Assembly (NCBI GenBank): GCA_001910725.1
Contig: MJGA01000040.1
Coordinates: forward strand, 1-64,000
Length of the DNA stretch: 64,000 nucleotides
Source: Phanerodontia chrysosporium
Lineage: Eukaryota; Basidiomycota; Agaricomycetes; Polyporales; Phanerochaetaceae
Direction of reading: 5' to 3'
The notes beneath the pieces are model-generated. The model searched no databases. It was not told the DNA's origin and worked only from the letters and a program-made list of their open reading frames with translations. Both the position numbers and the translations under genes were made by a program. Positions 1 through 10,168 of this stretch are shown here, in pieces (position 1 is the first letter of the stretch; every line of letters begins with the position of its first letter).

Positions 1-680
1 GTGTATGCAGCCATGGGTCTGAAAAGGACACGGTCAGGACACCTCTTCTAGGAGAAACAGAGTATGCGCACACCGCGACCGTCTCATTCGTGAACAAGCT
101 CGTGATGGTGGCACCGCCGATGCTGAGAAACGCAGAGCCACAGAAGCCTTGCAAGAAGCGAAATACGAGGTGCACCGCTAGCCTGCGCGTCAGCATCGGC
201 CCTCCCTCGAATCCAGCCAGAGCACTCACCGATGCTCTTCCCAAACGCAACCGGCCACGTGAAGCACCACAGCAGGAAGAAGCTCACGAGGTAGAGTGCC
301 TGCTGGCCGACGACCTCCGCGAGCGGGCCCGTCAGGATGGGTCCTGTGCCGAGGCCGACGACGAAGAGCGTCACCGCAAGAATCGCCACCTCGCCCGATA
401 CATGAATGTCGCGCTTATCCCGGGCTCGGCAGTCGCAGCCTGTGCGCGTCGTCAGCCATGCTCGAGCGGACGTGAGGCGAGGGGGAACACACCATCGCCG
501 AGGCGCCTGTCACGCAGATCGCGCCTGCGTCAACGATGAGCGCAGCCAGCCAGCGCCGCATGCGGGATATGCGAATGCGGGGTCGTCTGCAGGCTCGAGG
601 ACGACCTCGAATGGGTCGAGTGTGTCGGGCGTGCGCGGGGCGTCGACGCTTGGGCGCGCCTTCTCTGCGTCTGTATCCAT
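1..680 (-). CDS. MFS transporter (DHA1-like), N-terminal part only, with one frameshift
   Basis: Membrane transporter of the major facilitator superfamily, probably a drug:proton antiporter-type permease. The gene runs off the left edge, so only the N-terminal region up to about the fourth helix is present. Exons at about 680-493, 409-230, 177-72 and 18-1 are joined by GT-AG introns. They encode an acidic N-terminus, a helix starting RRWLAALIVDAGAI, then AILAVTLFVVGLGTGP, VGQQALYLVSFFLL, FRFLQGFCGSAFLSIGG and PMAAY, the usual order for this family. The start MDTDAEK at 680 follows a TATA box about 95 bp upstream. In exon 1, near 560, the frame slips by one base between the acidic leader (ending FAYPA) and RRWLAAL. 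A single missing G would explain it, so this is either a sequence error or an early null mutation. Family call is firm; substrate unknown. Confidence 0.75.
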
Positions 681-770
681 GACGGGGTGTTTGTCTCCGC
701 CGCGTGCGGTGTGTCGTGAGGTCGATGGTTCGTGAACAGGGGGTTTCGGAGGAAAATGCCTTGCGCGGGG

Positions 771-780
771 ACTTATATAC
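771..780 (-). promoter_or_regulatory. TATA box of the MFS gene
   Basis: On the minus strand this reads GTATATAAGT, about 95 bp before the MFS start codon. It is a good TATA match in a GC-rich upstream region. Confidence 0.5.
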
Positions 781-1657
781 CGCGCGGCTGTGTGCGGGGA
801 GGCGAGAGGGGCAGGGCCGTACCGAGATCACACATGCTCATTGTGTGGTGCTGACGCGGACGAGGCCAGGCTTTGTCGCGTCGAGCGTGGTTGCGCGCAC
901 GGTCAGCACCGGCGAGTGCGTGACTGGCCCAGGACAAACTCGTCGCCTGCCTTTTGCGGCAGGACACCTCCCAGGCTGGCGCCCGCGTGTCAGCTGGTAT
1001 GACGAAGCGCATGCAGCCGCCCTCGCGCCCAACGTCGATATCGACGCTGCTTAGGCATGTATGCATATTACAGACTGCAAGGTATTCTTGGGCACTCGTG
1101 TCTGCCGACACCATCAGCACGTCGATAGCATTTGCAGAAAGTTTGACTTATTGATGTCGGAATCCACCACTAGAGCGAAGCAGGGAAAGAGCCAGCGACT
1201 GTGTCAGAGGTGGAGGTGAGATGAGGGGAGATGGTGGGGGAAAGGGAGACGGGGGAGACAGACCAGAAGATGTTCGGGGTATATATACTGTCGTGATATG
1301 CGGTGATCCACTGCGCAAATGTGCGTCGGAGATATGCGGTCACATGACTGGACGCGGGCCAGCCTTGGGTCTGGGATGCACTCGCGCGTCGCGCCCCACG
1401 TTGAGACACATCTAGTTCTGTCTAGTTGCGCTGCGGTACACAGCAGGTATACAGTTCTGGCGCATGCGCGACGCTGCTTAGGCAATGTGTCATTAGATTC
1501 GTTGGTCCCTTGAAGCAAACTGCCGACAGCGGATGAGTGGTCTCGTGCTGCGCTACAGACTGGATCACCCGACTGCATATACCGTCAATTAATATTACAA
1601 GACTCCAAACGTTCCGTCTGCGCCACGTATATCACTTGGCTGACGGCGCACATGGGT
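781..1657. other. Intergenic region, no gene recognised
   Basis: No reading frame here has recognisable protein similarity or a convincing exon structure. The 16-mer CGACGCTGCTTAGGCA occurs at 1042-1057 and again at 1469-1484. A TATA-like GTATATATACT lies near 1278-1290 without an obvious gene beyond it. Confidence 0.5.
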
Positions 1658-2902
1658 CTATACGCCCTTTACCTGCGACTCGAGCCACGCCCACAGCTCC
1701 TTCGCGATCTCAGGGTCGTTCGTCTCCTTCTTTGCTTCGCCGAGCCTGGCCCATGGGATCATGTACTGTCCACAGACTTCATCAGCACAGACGCTACAGT
1801 CCTACGCGGGAGCGCGCGTACCTTGCCGCCCCACTCTGCAGCCTGAGGCATCGTCCCGGCGTACAGCTGCGTCAGCGCGCCCATTGGCGCGGGGTACAGA
1901 AGCGGATTCTGCGAGCGTAAATGAGCGAGGGCACGAGACGGGGCGCCGGCAGCGGCATACCGTGATGCACCTTTCGATCTTCGACACGTGGCGCTGGAGG
2001 TCGGTCTTGAGGTTGCCCGGGTGGAGGGCAATGGAGACGATGCCCTGGTCGGCGTACATGCGGTGCAGCTCGTTCGAGACCACGACGTTCCCCTGCCACA
2101 GCCTCTCAGTCCGCGCACCCAAGAACGGCACGTAGAACGGCACGCACAAACTTGCTCTGCGAATAGAGCCACATCGTGCCCTTCTTGCGGCGCCGCTCGC
2201 CGTCCACGAGCGTGTCGTAGTCAATGTGGTCCGCGCCGAGGTGGCCCATCGACGACGTGTGGACGATGCGCACGGTCCCCGTGGGCGCCGCGGACGCCGT
2301 CTGAAGCAGCAGCGGCATGAGCTGGCGCGTCAGGTAGAAGTGCCCTGCGTGACTGTCAAGGTCGGCGGGCAGGAAGGTCGGCGGGCACACGCACCGAGGA
2401 CGTTCGTCCCGAACTGCAGGTCGTACCCGTCCCTCGTCACGAGCGCGACGTCGGGGTACATCACGCCCGCGCTGTTGAACAGCACGTGCAGCTGCGTCTC
2501 CTTGCTGGTCCCGGCGTCAGCACGCCGTTGCGCACGCGCCTGGGCTGGACGCACGTCTGAAAGTCCGCCGCGGCAGCACGGATCGACGCGAGGTCCGCGA
2601 GGTCGACGATGAGCGGGTGCGCCGCGCGACCTGTCTCGGCTTGGAGCTCCGCGATGGCGGCCTGCACCTTGTCGGGGCTGCGCCCGGCGATGTACACCTT
2701 GGCGTTGTGTGCCAGGAGCGCCTGCGCGGCGCGGTCAGCGCGCAGCCGCGATGTTGCCTCGGAGGCGGCGCACCTTTGCGGTCTCCCTGCCGATGCCTGT
2801 GTTCCCCCCGGTGACGAGCATGACCTTGCCGCTCTGGTCGGGCATCTCGTCGACGGTCCACGTCGGCTTCGGCGGGAACATGTTTGTGCATATGCCAGAC
2901 AT
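1658..2902 (-). CDS. Short-chain dehydrogenase/reductase (SDR, retinol-dehydrogenase-like)
   Basis: NAD(P)-dependent oxidoreductase of the classical SDR fold; substrate cannot be told. Six or seven exons splice to a protein of about 310 residues. It starts MSGICTNMFPPKPTW at 2902, carries the cofactor motif VTGGNTGIGRETAK, the LFNSAGVM motif, the catalytic serine in IVHTSSMGHL and the catalytic pair in YSQSK, followed by LHPGNLKTDL. It ends WLESQVKGV at 1658. All introns are 50-60 nt with GTGCGT- or GTAxG-type donors and join in frame, for example TNVLG/GHFYLTRQL. Length and motif order match the family's retinol dehydrogenase/WWOX-like branch. No break is visible, in contrast with both neighbouring genes. 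The 5' region has only a weak TATA-like CATACATAAG near 2980. Confidence 0.9.
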
Positions 2903-3549
2903 TGCTGTAGCGGGATCTGGAGGTGAGAGAGCTGGAGAGACCTGGGAGTGAAAGTTGTGATGCCCCCGCGAGCCTCCTTATGTATGCGCGCGCCCTCCGG
3001 GAGGAGCGACATTGACGATATGTCGTGAGGACCCACTGCCGTGCGCGCGTCATCTTGTCGGCGCTCGATCGAGCGCGCAGCAAGCACCCGCCGCAGCGAA
3101 TTCACCGACACCCTGGGAGAGGGCTGCTGCTGCGACAGATGGCGGGAGAGGCTGCGAGCACATGCACACCAGGACGCGCAATCGTCGCGGCAGGAGGCCA
3201 GTGATTAGCGGGAGGACATGAAGATCGCGAATACAATCGGGCCGAGCTTACTGCGATGCTCTAAGGGTAGCTCGGCGAGGACGAGCGTCCGGCATCATCT
3301 CTAAACTACGTGCATGGGTCAGCCCTCACTCGAACGAGAATGTTAACCAAGCGTGATCAGCGTTATGGAGAGCAGAGCTATGATGACAGCATTGGGAAGG
3401 ACGACGAGCATGTGGTAGCACAGCATTTGCGGGAGGCATGCGGAGCCTAGTATGCGACATGATCTTTCGGCTAGCGAAATCTGCTCTTACGCTCATGAGC
3501 ACCTGGGAGCTAGGGATTCAAACGAAGTACGTACCGCGACAACGCTCAC
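2903..3549. other. Intergenic region
   Basis: Contains the SDR upstream region and the 3' flank of the nucleoplasmin-like gene. I looked here for a missing FKBP catalytic domain on the minus strand and saw none. Confidence 0.5.
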
Positions 3550-4617
3550 TTAGAGCTTCGACTTGTCACCCTTGTTCTTGTTCTTGTTTTTCTTCTTCTT
3601 CTTCTTGCTCTCGCCCTGCTCACCCTCACCACCCTTCTCCTGTTCCTGCTGCTTCGGCTCAGGCTGCTTCTCCTGCTTCTTGGGGGCCTGCTTCTCGGGC
3701 GTAGGCTGGGCGGCGGCAGCGCCACCCTCGGCCTTCTGCTTGTTCTGCTTCTTTTTCTGCTTCTTGGAGAGCTGCTCGGAGGCGGGCTCCGCGTCTTCTT
3801 CGCGCGGACGCTTGTTGGACTCGTGGTTCTTGCCCTTCGCCTTGGGCGGCGACGATGGCGGGAGGAGCTCGGGCGCGCTGATCGATGGGTTAGCGGTTAT
3901 TCCGCAGACGGGCAAAAGCGGTGCGCACTCTTTGTCGTCTTCATCCATTCCGTCGACCGCAACGTCCGAGCTCACGTCCTCGAGGCGGAAGGCCTCCTCT
4001 TCCTCGTCGTCCAGGATCTCGTCTTCGTCGGGTGGCAGATCCGAGGGGGTTTGCTCTGCCCAGAGGTCAGCAAGAACATAGCGTACAGTACTTGAGCTCC
4101 GCACCGATGTAGTTTCCAGAGATGTAGAGCGTGCTGCAGGTAATGTGAGCAGAGAAGAACACACAACGCGAGCGGCACACGCACTTCTTCCCAACGACGT
4201 CAAACACATACGCCTGGTTCGCCTCCAACACCAGGTCTATCTTCGCTTGCTCAACCTGTGTCGCGTGTCAAACAATTTCTCCAGGCAACGTGCGCCCAAC
4301 GCACCTTGCCCGGCGTGAGCGAGCAGAGGACCGTCGCGATCGGCTCGCCGGGTGCTCCTCCTCGTCCTCGTCCTCGCTCTCCTCATCGGTCTCCGGCTCA
4401 GCCGGGATGCCGCTGTACACGAGCTTGAGCGTCGTGCGCGCGTGCTCGTCCTCGAGATCTGCGCCGAGCGCGACGTTCGTGATGCGCAGGTCCGCTGGCG
4501 GCGCGAACTCGATGGGCTCGTCCGCCGAGACGGCCATGCTCCTGTGCGCGTGTCAAACAGTCGGGTCCAGATGGGATCAAAGCACGAGACGCACCACAGG
4601 GCGATTGAGACAGCCAT
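3550..4617 (-). pseudogene. FKBP-type nucleoplasmin-like (NPL) domain gene lacking the FKBP domain, frameshifted
   Basis: Related to the N-terminal half of fungal nuclear FKBP prolyl isomerases (Fpr3/Fpr4, insect FKBP39), histone-chaperone proteins of the nucleolus. Exons 4617-4595, 4541-4305, 4255-4185, 4133-4105 and 4055-3550 give the diagnostic start MAVSIALWS, then ADLRITNVALGADLEDE, an acidic tract, TVLCSLTPGK, VEQAKIDLVLE, TLYISGNYIEQTPSDLPPDE and a long Lys/Glu/Gln-rich tail ending GDKSKL. The usual C-terminal FKBP catalytic domain is absent. In exon 2 near 4350 the acidic GAG repeat is one base out of phase with the following EPIATVLCSLTPGK. As written, translation therefore leaves the conserved frame and stops early. 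All other splice joins keep frame. It is either a decayed gene, a sequencing slip in the GAG run, or an NPL-only paralogue. Confidence 0.75.
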
Positions 4618-4775
4618 GGTTTGCAGGTTGGGTGTGGGAGGTGAGGCGAAGGGCAGAGACGCGCGAAGTCGAAGATGGTTTGTGCGCTTGCAGGTCCCGC
4701 CATCAATGCATCAATCCCGACGCTTTCCGCATCCGGACCATACGCATCTCGTCCGTCTCGACTGGGGCATGACTA

Positions 4776-4830
4776 CAGTGCCTTGCATAAAAACCCGCAC
4801 TCTGCTGATTTCCGTGCGATGTTTGTTCTA
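4776..4830 (+). repeat. Left terminal inverted repeat of the transposon
   Basis: Starts CAGTGCCTTGCATAAAAACC directly after the TA at 4774-4775. It matches the reverse complement of 8961-9015 with only a few mismatches over about 55 bp. Weaker similarity continues inward to the GTGACC motif near 4870. Confidence 0.92.
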
Positions 4831-4995
4831 CGCAAATATTACCTTCTTTGGTAGTACCTGGTCACCAATGGTCACAGAAGGTCACACGCCTCTTGCGGAG
4901 TGTGCGCGCGCCGTGCGCGAAGGCAGAGTAATGCAGGCTGCCGTACGTCGACTGCCGAAAGTACCATGCATTTAGAGAGGGAATTACAGTTGTTA

Positions 4996-6055
4996 TCACT
5001 CATAGCCACAGTGTTCAATGAATGCAAGCGCAAGGTCAGGGGTAATACTGTTTGCGGCTTGGTGAATGAGCCATGGGCGGATATCAGCATCGACGGCTTC
5101 GTTTTCGTGGCGGCGAAGCCATGCCTTGATGCTATGAAAGGCTTGCTCGATGGGGTTGAAGTCTGGAGAGTACGGGGGCAGATAGACCAACTTCGCACCT
5201 GAATGTAGTGAGTGGAAAGCCCTGATATATACAACCCTGATACACACCACAGTCATCCACGATAATTCTGCGAACATCCTCGTCATGGTGTATGGCACAG
5301 TTATCCAAGACCACCACGCTATTGCGACCAGGGTACGGGTTGAGTATAGGGGCCTATGAACGCAGTCAGAGCTGACTATTGCACACTTAATAGGGACGCA
5401 CCAGCTGCTCCTTAACGAAAGCTATGAACTTCTCTTTGTTCACGGCACCCTCTATGATATCCAAGGCTATGATGCCGTCTACGGTGAGTGCCGGGAGAAT
5501 GGAGTACCGCTGACCACGGAGGAAGAGTGCACGGCTGACGCATGCACGACCGAGGAAGCTCCAGCCAGCGGTGCGCTGGTTGGTGATGTTATCGACACTT
5601 GCCTCGTCCACCCAGACCTGATATTCCTTTGGAATGGACGCATGTGCTGCCTGCCAAGTCGCACGCAGCAGCTCATTCCGTTCCAACGCCTCGCGGGTGA
5701 GAGACTTATGGGACAGAGCAAGCCGCCGCAGAGCCCGAGAGAGTGTGGCAATCGACACGTTGATGCTACGGTGGCGCAAAACGCGCTCTTGCACCTCGTC
5801 TAGGTAAAGCGTCGGTTGATGCTGTATGAGGTTAGAGATATACGCCAAGTCATCGGCCTTGAGAAGGCGGGGGCGTCCGCGCGGCCGGGCGAGAGGGTTG
5901 GAGACAGTGCCATGCTTCCGGTAGAGTGCGAGAACATCCCAGACGGCGCGCTTTGAGCATTCCGCGAGACGAGCAATCTCAGTCACCGAGTAGTTGTGAA
6001 CTTCGTGCCAGGTGACGATGCTTTGTCGCGTCTGGAGAGAGAGATGTCGCGGCAT
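4996..6055 (-). CDS. Tc1/mariner-superfamily transposase (DDE)
   Basis: Cut-and-paste transposase that would act in the nucleus on the repeats at 4776 and 9015. Exons 6055-5402, 5353-5248 and 5198-4996, with introns of 48 and 49 nt, give 320 residues without a break. Residues 1-60 form a helix-turn-helix (LQTRQSIVTWHEV, VTEIARLAECSKRAVWDVL). An AT-hook-like RGRPR follows near residue 60. The DDE_3-type catalytic core has Asp150 in VWVDEAS, Asp235 in VVVLDNCAIHHDEDV and Glu271 in YSPDFNPIEQAF, with 35 residues between the last two. The last exon ends FIEHCGYE. Length is usual for fungal members. Exact sub-family is not assigned. All catalytic residues are present, so it may be active. Confidence 0.92.
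5199..5247 (-). other. Second intron of the transposase gene
   Basis: GTGTGTATC donor and CATTCAG acceptor, 49 nt. Its removal joins VDDCG to AKLVYLPPYSP. It separates the second catalytic Asp from the catalytic Glu, so correct splicing is needed for activity. Confidence 0.75.
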
Positions 6056-6683
6056 GGCGTCTGCGCAGGCTTACGGTGAGCGTTGCGCAGAAGCGCCCAA
6101 CTGCGTGTTGACTCTCATTGCTCACCTTGCTCGCCTCGTCGTCCCTCGTCGACAACAAGACTCGACGTTCTTCGTGTCTTCAAGGCTGCAGGTCGCACTC
6201 AGCAAGCCCTGCCTAGGTTGGGGCCAGCAAAATCGTACGTTTTTTACTCGAAATATTGCACGATTGCGCTCATGTCGATGCTATGCCGTTTGCAGGCCCC
6301 GCCGTCCACCAGCATCAGTCAAACAACAGCTCTGAGCCCTCGTTGATACGGGACGTGGATACCGCTCCCCCATGGCAGTGCCTCGTGTCTCAAAAACCCG
6401 CTATTTCCTGCATTCTGTGGGGCGGCGGTCGTGCCGTATCGACATCGTCGACACGAATTCACCTTGGCCGGTATCCCCAAAGCTCCGATGTGTACGAGTA
6501 CGTGTTGGTGTGCATGTTCACCGGTGAACTAACAAGTCTGAGCTTCTCACGTAGGCGATTTCCTCGCCGTTGCCCATGGTTGCTCGACCTTGTATAAAAG
6601 CATGCAAGCTGCAGGTGGGTTTTCTGCAGGCTCACTCTGTTGCGCCCTCCAATTTTGACCTCGCTTTCAGTACAACATACAAG
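6056..6683. promoter_or_regulatory. Divergent upstream region shared by transposase and passenger gene
   Basis: A 628-bp region between the two head-to-head genes. TATAAA at 6593-6598, about 90 bp before the passenger start at 6684, fits a TATA box for that gene. I see no clear TATA for the transposase. No third coding region is supported here. Confidence 0.55.
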
Positions 6684-8810
6684 ATGTACAACTCTGCTCA
6701 TAGCCCCTCTCGTTCCCCTTCCCCGCCTTCGTCAATGCTTCAGACGAGGACCAAGCGCTGGGTTCCGTACGCGCCGCCTTCAACTGGTCGTGTGTCGCGT
6801 GAGCCAGGCAGCCGCTCGCCATCGGGGCTCTCCTCCAATGGCCCACAGTCTTCTCAGGCTTCTGGAGGACCGCCTCCCAGTAACAGCACCCACAGAGGTT
6901 GGGTGTATCGCCGCCCTGCATCTGAAGCCTGGCTTCGTCAGCCGGCGTGGATTGGTAAGTCCACTTGGGACCTCACAAGCATGAGTCTGCTGAATTTGGT
7001 TGCAGATGGTGGCGTTGAACCACCCCAGTTCTATGTGTCGCACGAGGAGATCAACGAGACCCTCGTTGCATACGAGCTGCCACCGCTCCCACTTCCTCGT
7101 GGTGCCCCAGCTATGAACGACATCCGCCGGGCTGGACCAAGCATTCAAGTACGCGCACCGACTTCTCCAGCAGCTCCCCCGCACCTGCCTCCGAGTCACC
7201 TCACCGGTGTATTTGGACCTGCGCGCGCCAACAGTGTTGCGCTCGACCCGCACGTTCATGGAGCTGGACATGCACTCCCGGCTGAAGAAGCACCTCATGG
7301 CGACATGCAAGCGTTCAACAATGCTCCGCCTGTCGATGTCGCCCGCCCGACGAATGCTGCCTTGCCGGTTGACGCAGCACCAGTCCCAGCGGCTGCTAAC
7401 GATGATGCGAACACTGCGCAGCCTATCAATGAACCTGTCGGTGAGTGGACTATCCTTCTGTGAGAATTGCCATGGCTGACGTCTCTCGAAGGTGCAGTGA
7501 CTGGACCCGTGGAGGATTTGTACCCTGTGTCCGTTGGCATCTCATACATGAGAGCAAGCTCCGCCAAGCCTGCGTCTCGTGGCAAGCCTGCACCCATGGC
7601 GAAGATGGATGTGAACAAAGTCACTCATATCGCCTTAAACGAGACAACCACTCGTAGTGACTTCATCCGCGCATGCCTGAAGGTCCACGGGCTCGATAAG
7701 AAGTACGCGCTGGATACCGATCTTGGTCCCCGGTTCAGATTCTCGTGGAAAGGTTCAGCGTAAGTGCACGATCTCTGTACAAGTACTATTGACTAACTAA
7801 GTGACAGGGGTGGACGCAGCCGTGCTGCTGCTATCGATACCGACGAGAATTGGAGGGCTACACTTCCCGGCGCTCTCCGTAAGAAGGCTGATATCTTGGT
7901 TGAGTTCGATCTCAAGGATCTCCAGGCCGCCAAGGCAATGCAGGTACGCTCTTTTACTAACTGTGTGTATACATTCTAATCTCGTTTCAGCACCCTATAG
8001 GTGAAGACGAGGAGGGGGACTACGAGCTCCTCTGCGGAACCCAAGTTCCTGCGGTTGAGCAATTCTCAGAGGCCGATCAGCTACACGGGGCAATCATTCT
8101 CAAGCTCAAAAAGCAGTGGAAGTGCATGGATCATTCTGGGGAGCACGGCGAGGACGGCTACTGCTACGTGATCAAGGACACGGACGGTGCCGCTTCGAAT
8201 GTGCACTATGCGCTGAATCCGCGTCGGCTGCGGGACTGGGCTGCCGGCATCGTAAGTGTAGCTTTATTATGTCTGCCAATATGCTAACTGTGTTGTATAG
8301 GCTGCGCACAAGGATACACTGTATATGCCGCCAGCCTCGATTCTCGATGGCGGCCCGCGCAATGTCCAGGGGCCCGATGGCGCCAAGCCGCGTGGGCGCA
8401 CTGGTCCCCGGCCCCCGCCGCTGGGCGCTGCTTCGCCTGCTGTCGATCCGTCAACCCTCATGGCGACAGCTATGGTCCCTCTCGCACTCATGGCCATGGA
8501 ACGCATGAGTGGCATGATGGGCTCTGGAGCCAATCAAGTCACTGGCGCCGCGGGCGCGCCTGCCAATGGTGTACCGGTGTATCCCCGCCCGCGCCCTGGT
8601 CAAGAGCTGCGCTACTGCCTTGTTGCTCTTCACGATACGAAAGGCATAGACTTACTTGCTGCGGAGGGCAAGCTCGCCGAGCATGACTTCACCCCAGATG
8701 TCATCCCTGATGTTCCAGTTGCCCAGCTTGCGGCATTGCTCGGCGTCACCGAGGGTAAGGTTCTCAAGCTTCGTCAATTCTGTGTCCAGTGGCTTGCTCA
8801 GATGAACTGA
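6684..8810 (+). CDS. Transposon passenger gene, 626-aa protein of unknown function
   Basis: Six exons (6684-6954, 7006-7440, 7492-7759, 7808-7943, 7991-8251, 8301-8810) with 47-51-nt GT-AG introns give an unbroken 626-residue product. MYNSAHSPSRSPSP at 6684 is chosen because the TATAAA lies at 6593; an in-frame ATG at 6570 lies upstream of it. The first 230 residues are Ser/Pro/Ala-rich and probably disordered. The middle part includes VTHIALNETTTRSDFIRACL, RFRFSWKG, ENWRATLPGALRKKADILVE and LKLKKQWKC. The last spans C415, H418, H422 and C428 (KCMDHSGEHGEDGYCYV), a possible metal site, followed by LNPRRLRDWAAGIA. The C-terminus is a compact region ending VLKLRQFCVQWLAQMN. I know similar C..H..GYCYV..L..WA stretches only as uncharacterised agaricomycete proteins; that recollection cannot be checked here. 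No transposase or helicase motif is visible. Confidence 0.85.
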
Positions 8811-8960
8811 GGCTTTCTTTACTCTGTACGCCTTCTTGGTACTGTCGAATATGACCTTGTATCTGCAATCCTTCACCTGCGTGACTTGGCGTGACATTAT
8901 CGGCCTCTGCCGCAATCGCCACTGTGACCTGTATTTTTACTGGAAATGGCAATATTTGTA

Positions 8961-9015
8961 CAGAACAAACATCGGACGCAAATCAGCCGAGTGCGGGTTT
9001 TTATGCAAGGCACTG
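8961..9015 (-). repeat. Right terminal inverted repeat of the transposon
   Basis: Ends ...GTTTTTATGCAAGGCACTG immediately before the TA at 9016-9017 and mirrors the left repeat at 4776-4830. Weaker similarity extends inward to about 8924 (GTGACC). Confidence 0.92.
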
Positions 9016-9017
9016 TA

Positions 9018-10168
9018 AGACGGCCGCGGCTGCCATGTCTCCTTGGGCTCTACGGGCTATAACAGGGCCCCGCCCTCCATCACCTGAGCCAGTGTTGGAA
9101 TGCAGTTCTCATTCCGATTCAGCTACAATAGCTTTCGAAGACTTTTCCGGTGGCCATCGAACGCAGGACCGACTCGGCTTCCAAGAGGACGAGATAGAAG
9201 TACTCTTGGACAGCCCTTTCTGCTATCTTCTACCGAATATTGACAATTTTGCAGACCTAGTCGTACACGCTGTTATGCAAGAAAACCGGTGAACGGCCGA
9301 CGAACCTTCCTTCCACAGCGTAGTCTGCCGATCTATGCGACCCAAAGGATGCCATCAGTGCGAGAGTCCCGCACGGTGACAACCTCGAGGCTGCTTCTAC
9401 CGTTTAAGAGGTGTGTCATCACAGAGGTGTACCTCTGGTTTGTCCTTCAACGTAGCCCGTTTGGGGCCGCAGTCGGCTTGCAGTCTCTGTCATTCATCTA
9501 GATCAGACGCATGCGACATGTGCATCATTGCGGATACTGGACAAGACATAGCACTTTAGTGCGCATCGGCGGAATGTTACCGTGGATTAGACACGTGCTC
9601 GGGCAGTAACTCAGGGTTGATTCATTTTGTGTAGAACGCATACTGGCGTGGCCTTGAGGTAGAGAACCATACCACGCGATGACCTTAAGATGGTTGTATG
9701 CCGTATGATTGAGCTTGATGGCCTTGGCCACATTATGAAGGGAGTGAAAGCATGTTCATGTGTTGTACGGGCTGAGATGGGCGTTAACTAACGTGGCGTA
9801 GCGTGGCGTCCAATGTACTGACTGTCAAACTAGGCCACTAAAGTTCAGAGTCGCGCCCATGATGACGTTCCATCATGTATCGATTGTGTTCATAATTTAA
9901 ACATTCTCTTCGAACTGAAGACCTCGCCGTTACCCGCGGCGACTTGGATATGAATTAAACGCTGGGCGTCCTTTTTGGCCTTTACCATATTCGGTTGTTC
10001 AGTCCCGCCACGACCACACCGCCAGTCACACTGTCGCTATCCTTCCTTTGTACACCTTGGCCACCTTCATTTACACCTTTACAAGATGCCTTCGTCATAT
10101 TTGGCTGCAACAGAACCCATATATACAGTAGCTTCCTGGAGGAAGTACGATGCACCCCCACGCTCAGT
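9018..10168. other. Intergenic region upstream of FunK1 kinase 1
   Basis: About 1.15 kb with no recognisable coding exon. TATATA at 10120-10125 lies 44-49 nt before the kinase start at 10169 and is the likely TATA box. An in-frame upstream methionine at 9995 lies before that TATA box and is not used as the start. Confidence 0.55.
10120..10125 (+). promoter_or_regulatory. TATA box of FunK1 kinase gene 1
   Basis: CATATATACAG, 44-49 nt before the chosen ATG. The second kinase gene has TATAAA at an equivalent distance. Confidence 0.55.

Larger units (their letters stand above)
4776..9015. mobile_element. Tc1/mariner-type DNA transposon carrying a passenger gene
   Basis: A 4,240-bp element. Its ends are inverted repeats beginning CAGTGCCTTGCATAAAAACC (left, inward from 4776) and the complement of the sequence ending at 9015. 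Both ends are flanked by TA, at 4774-4775 and 9016-9017, the target duplication expected for this superfamily. Inside are a leftward transposase (4996-6055) and a rightward 626-aa gene of unrelated type (6684-8810), arranged head to head around a 628-bp shared upstream region. No other copy of the terminal repeat occurs inside, so the passenger gene is within the element rather than next to it. The insertion lies about 160 bp upstream of the NPL start codon. Both genes appear intact, so the copy may be recent and autonomous. Confidence 0.88.

Noticed and set aside
9995..10168. Longer N-terminus for FunK1 kinase 1
   Set aside because: The extension lies before the TATA box at 10120 and has no counterpart in kinase 2.
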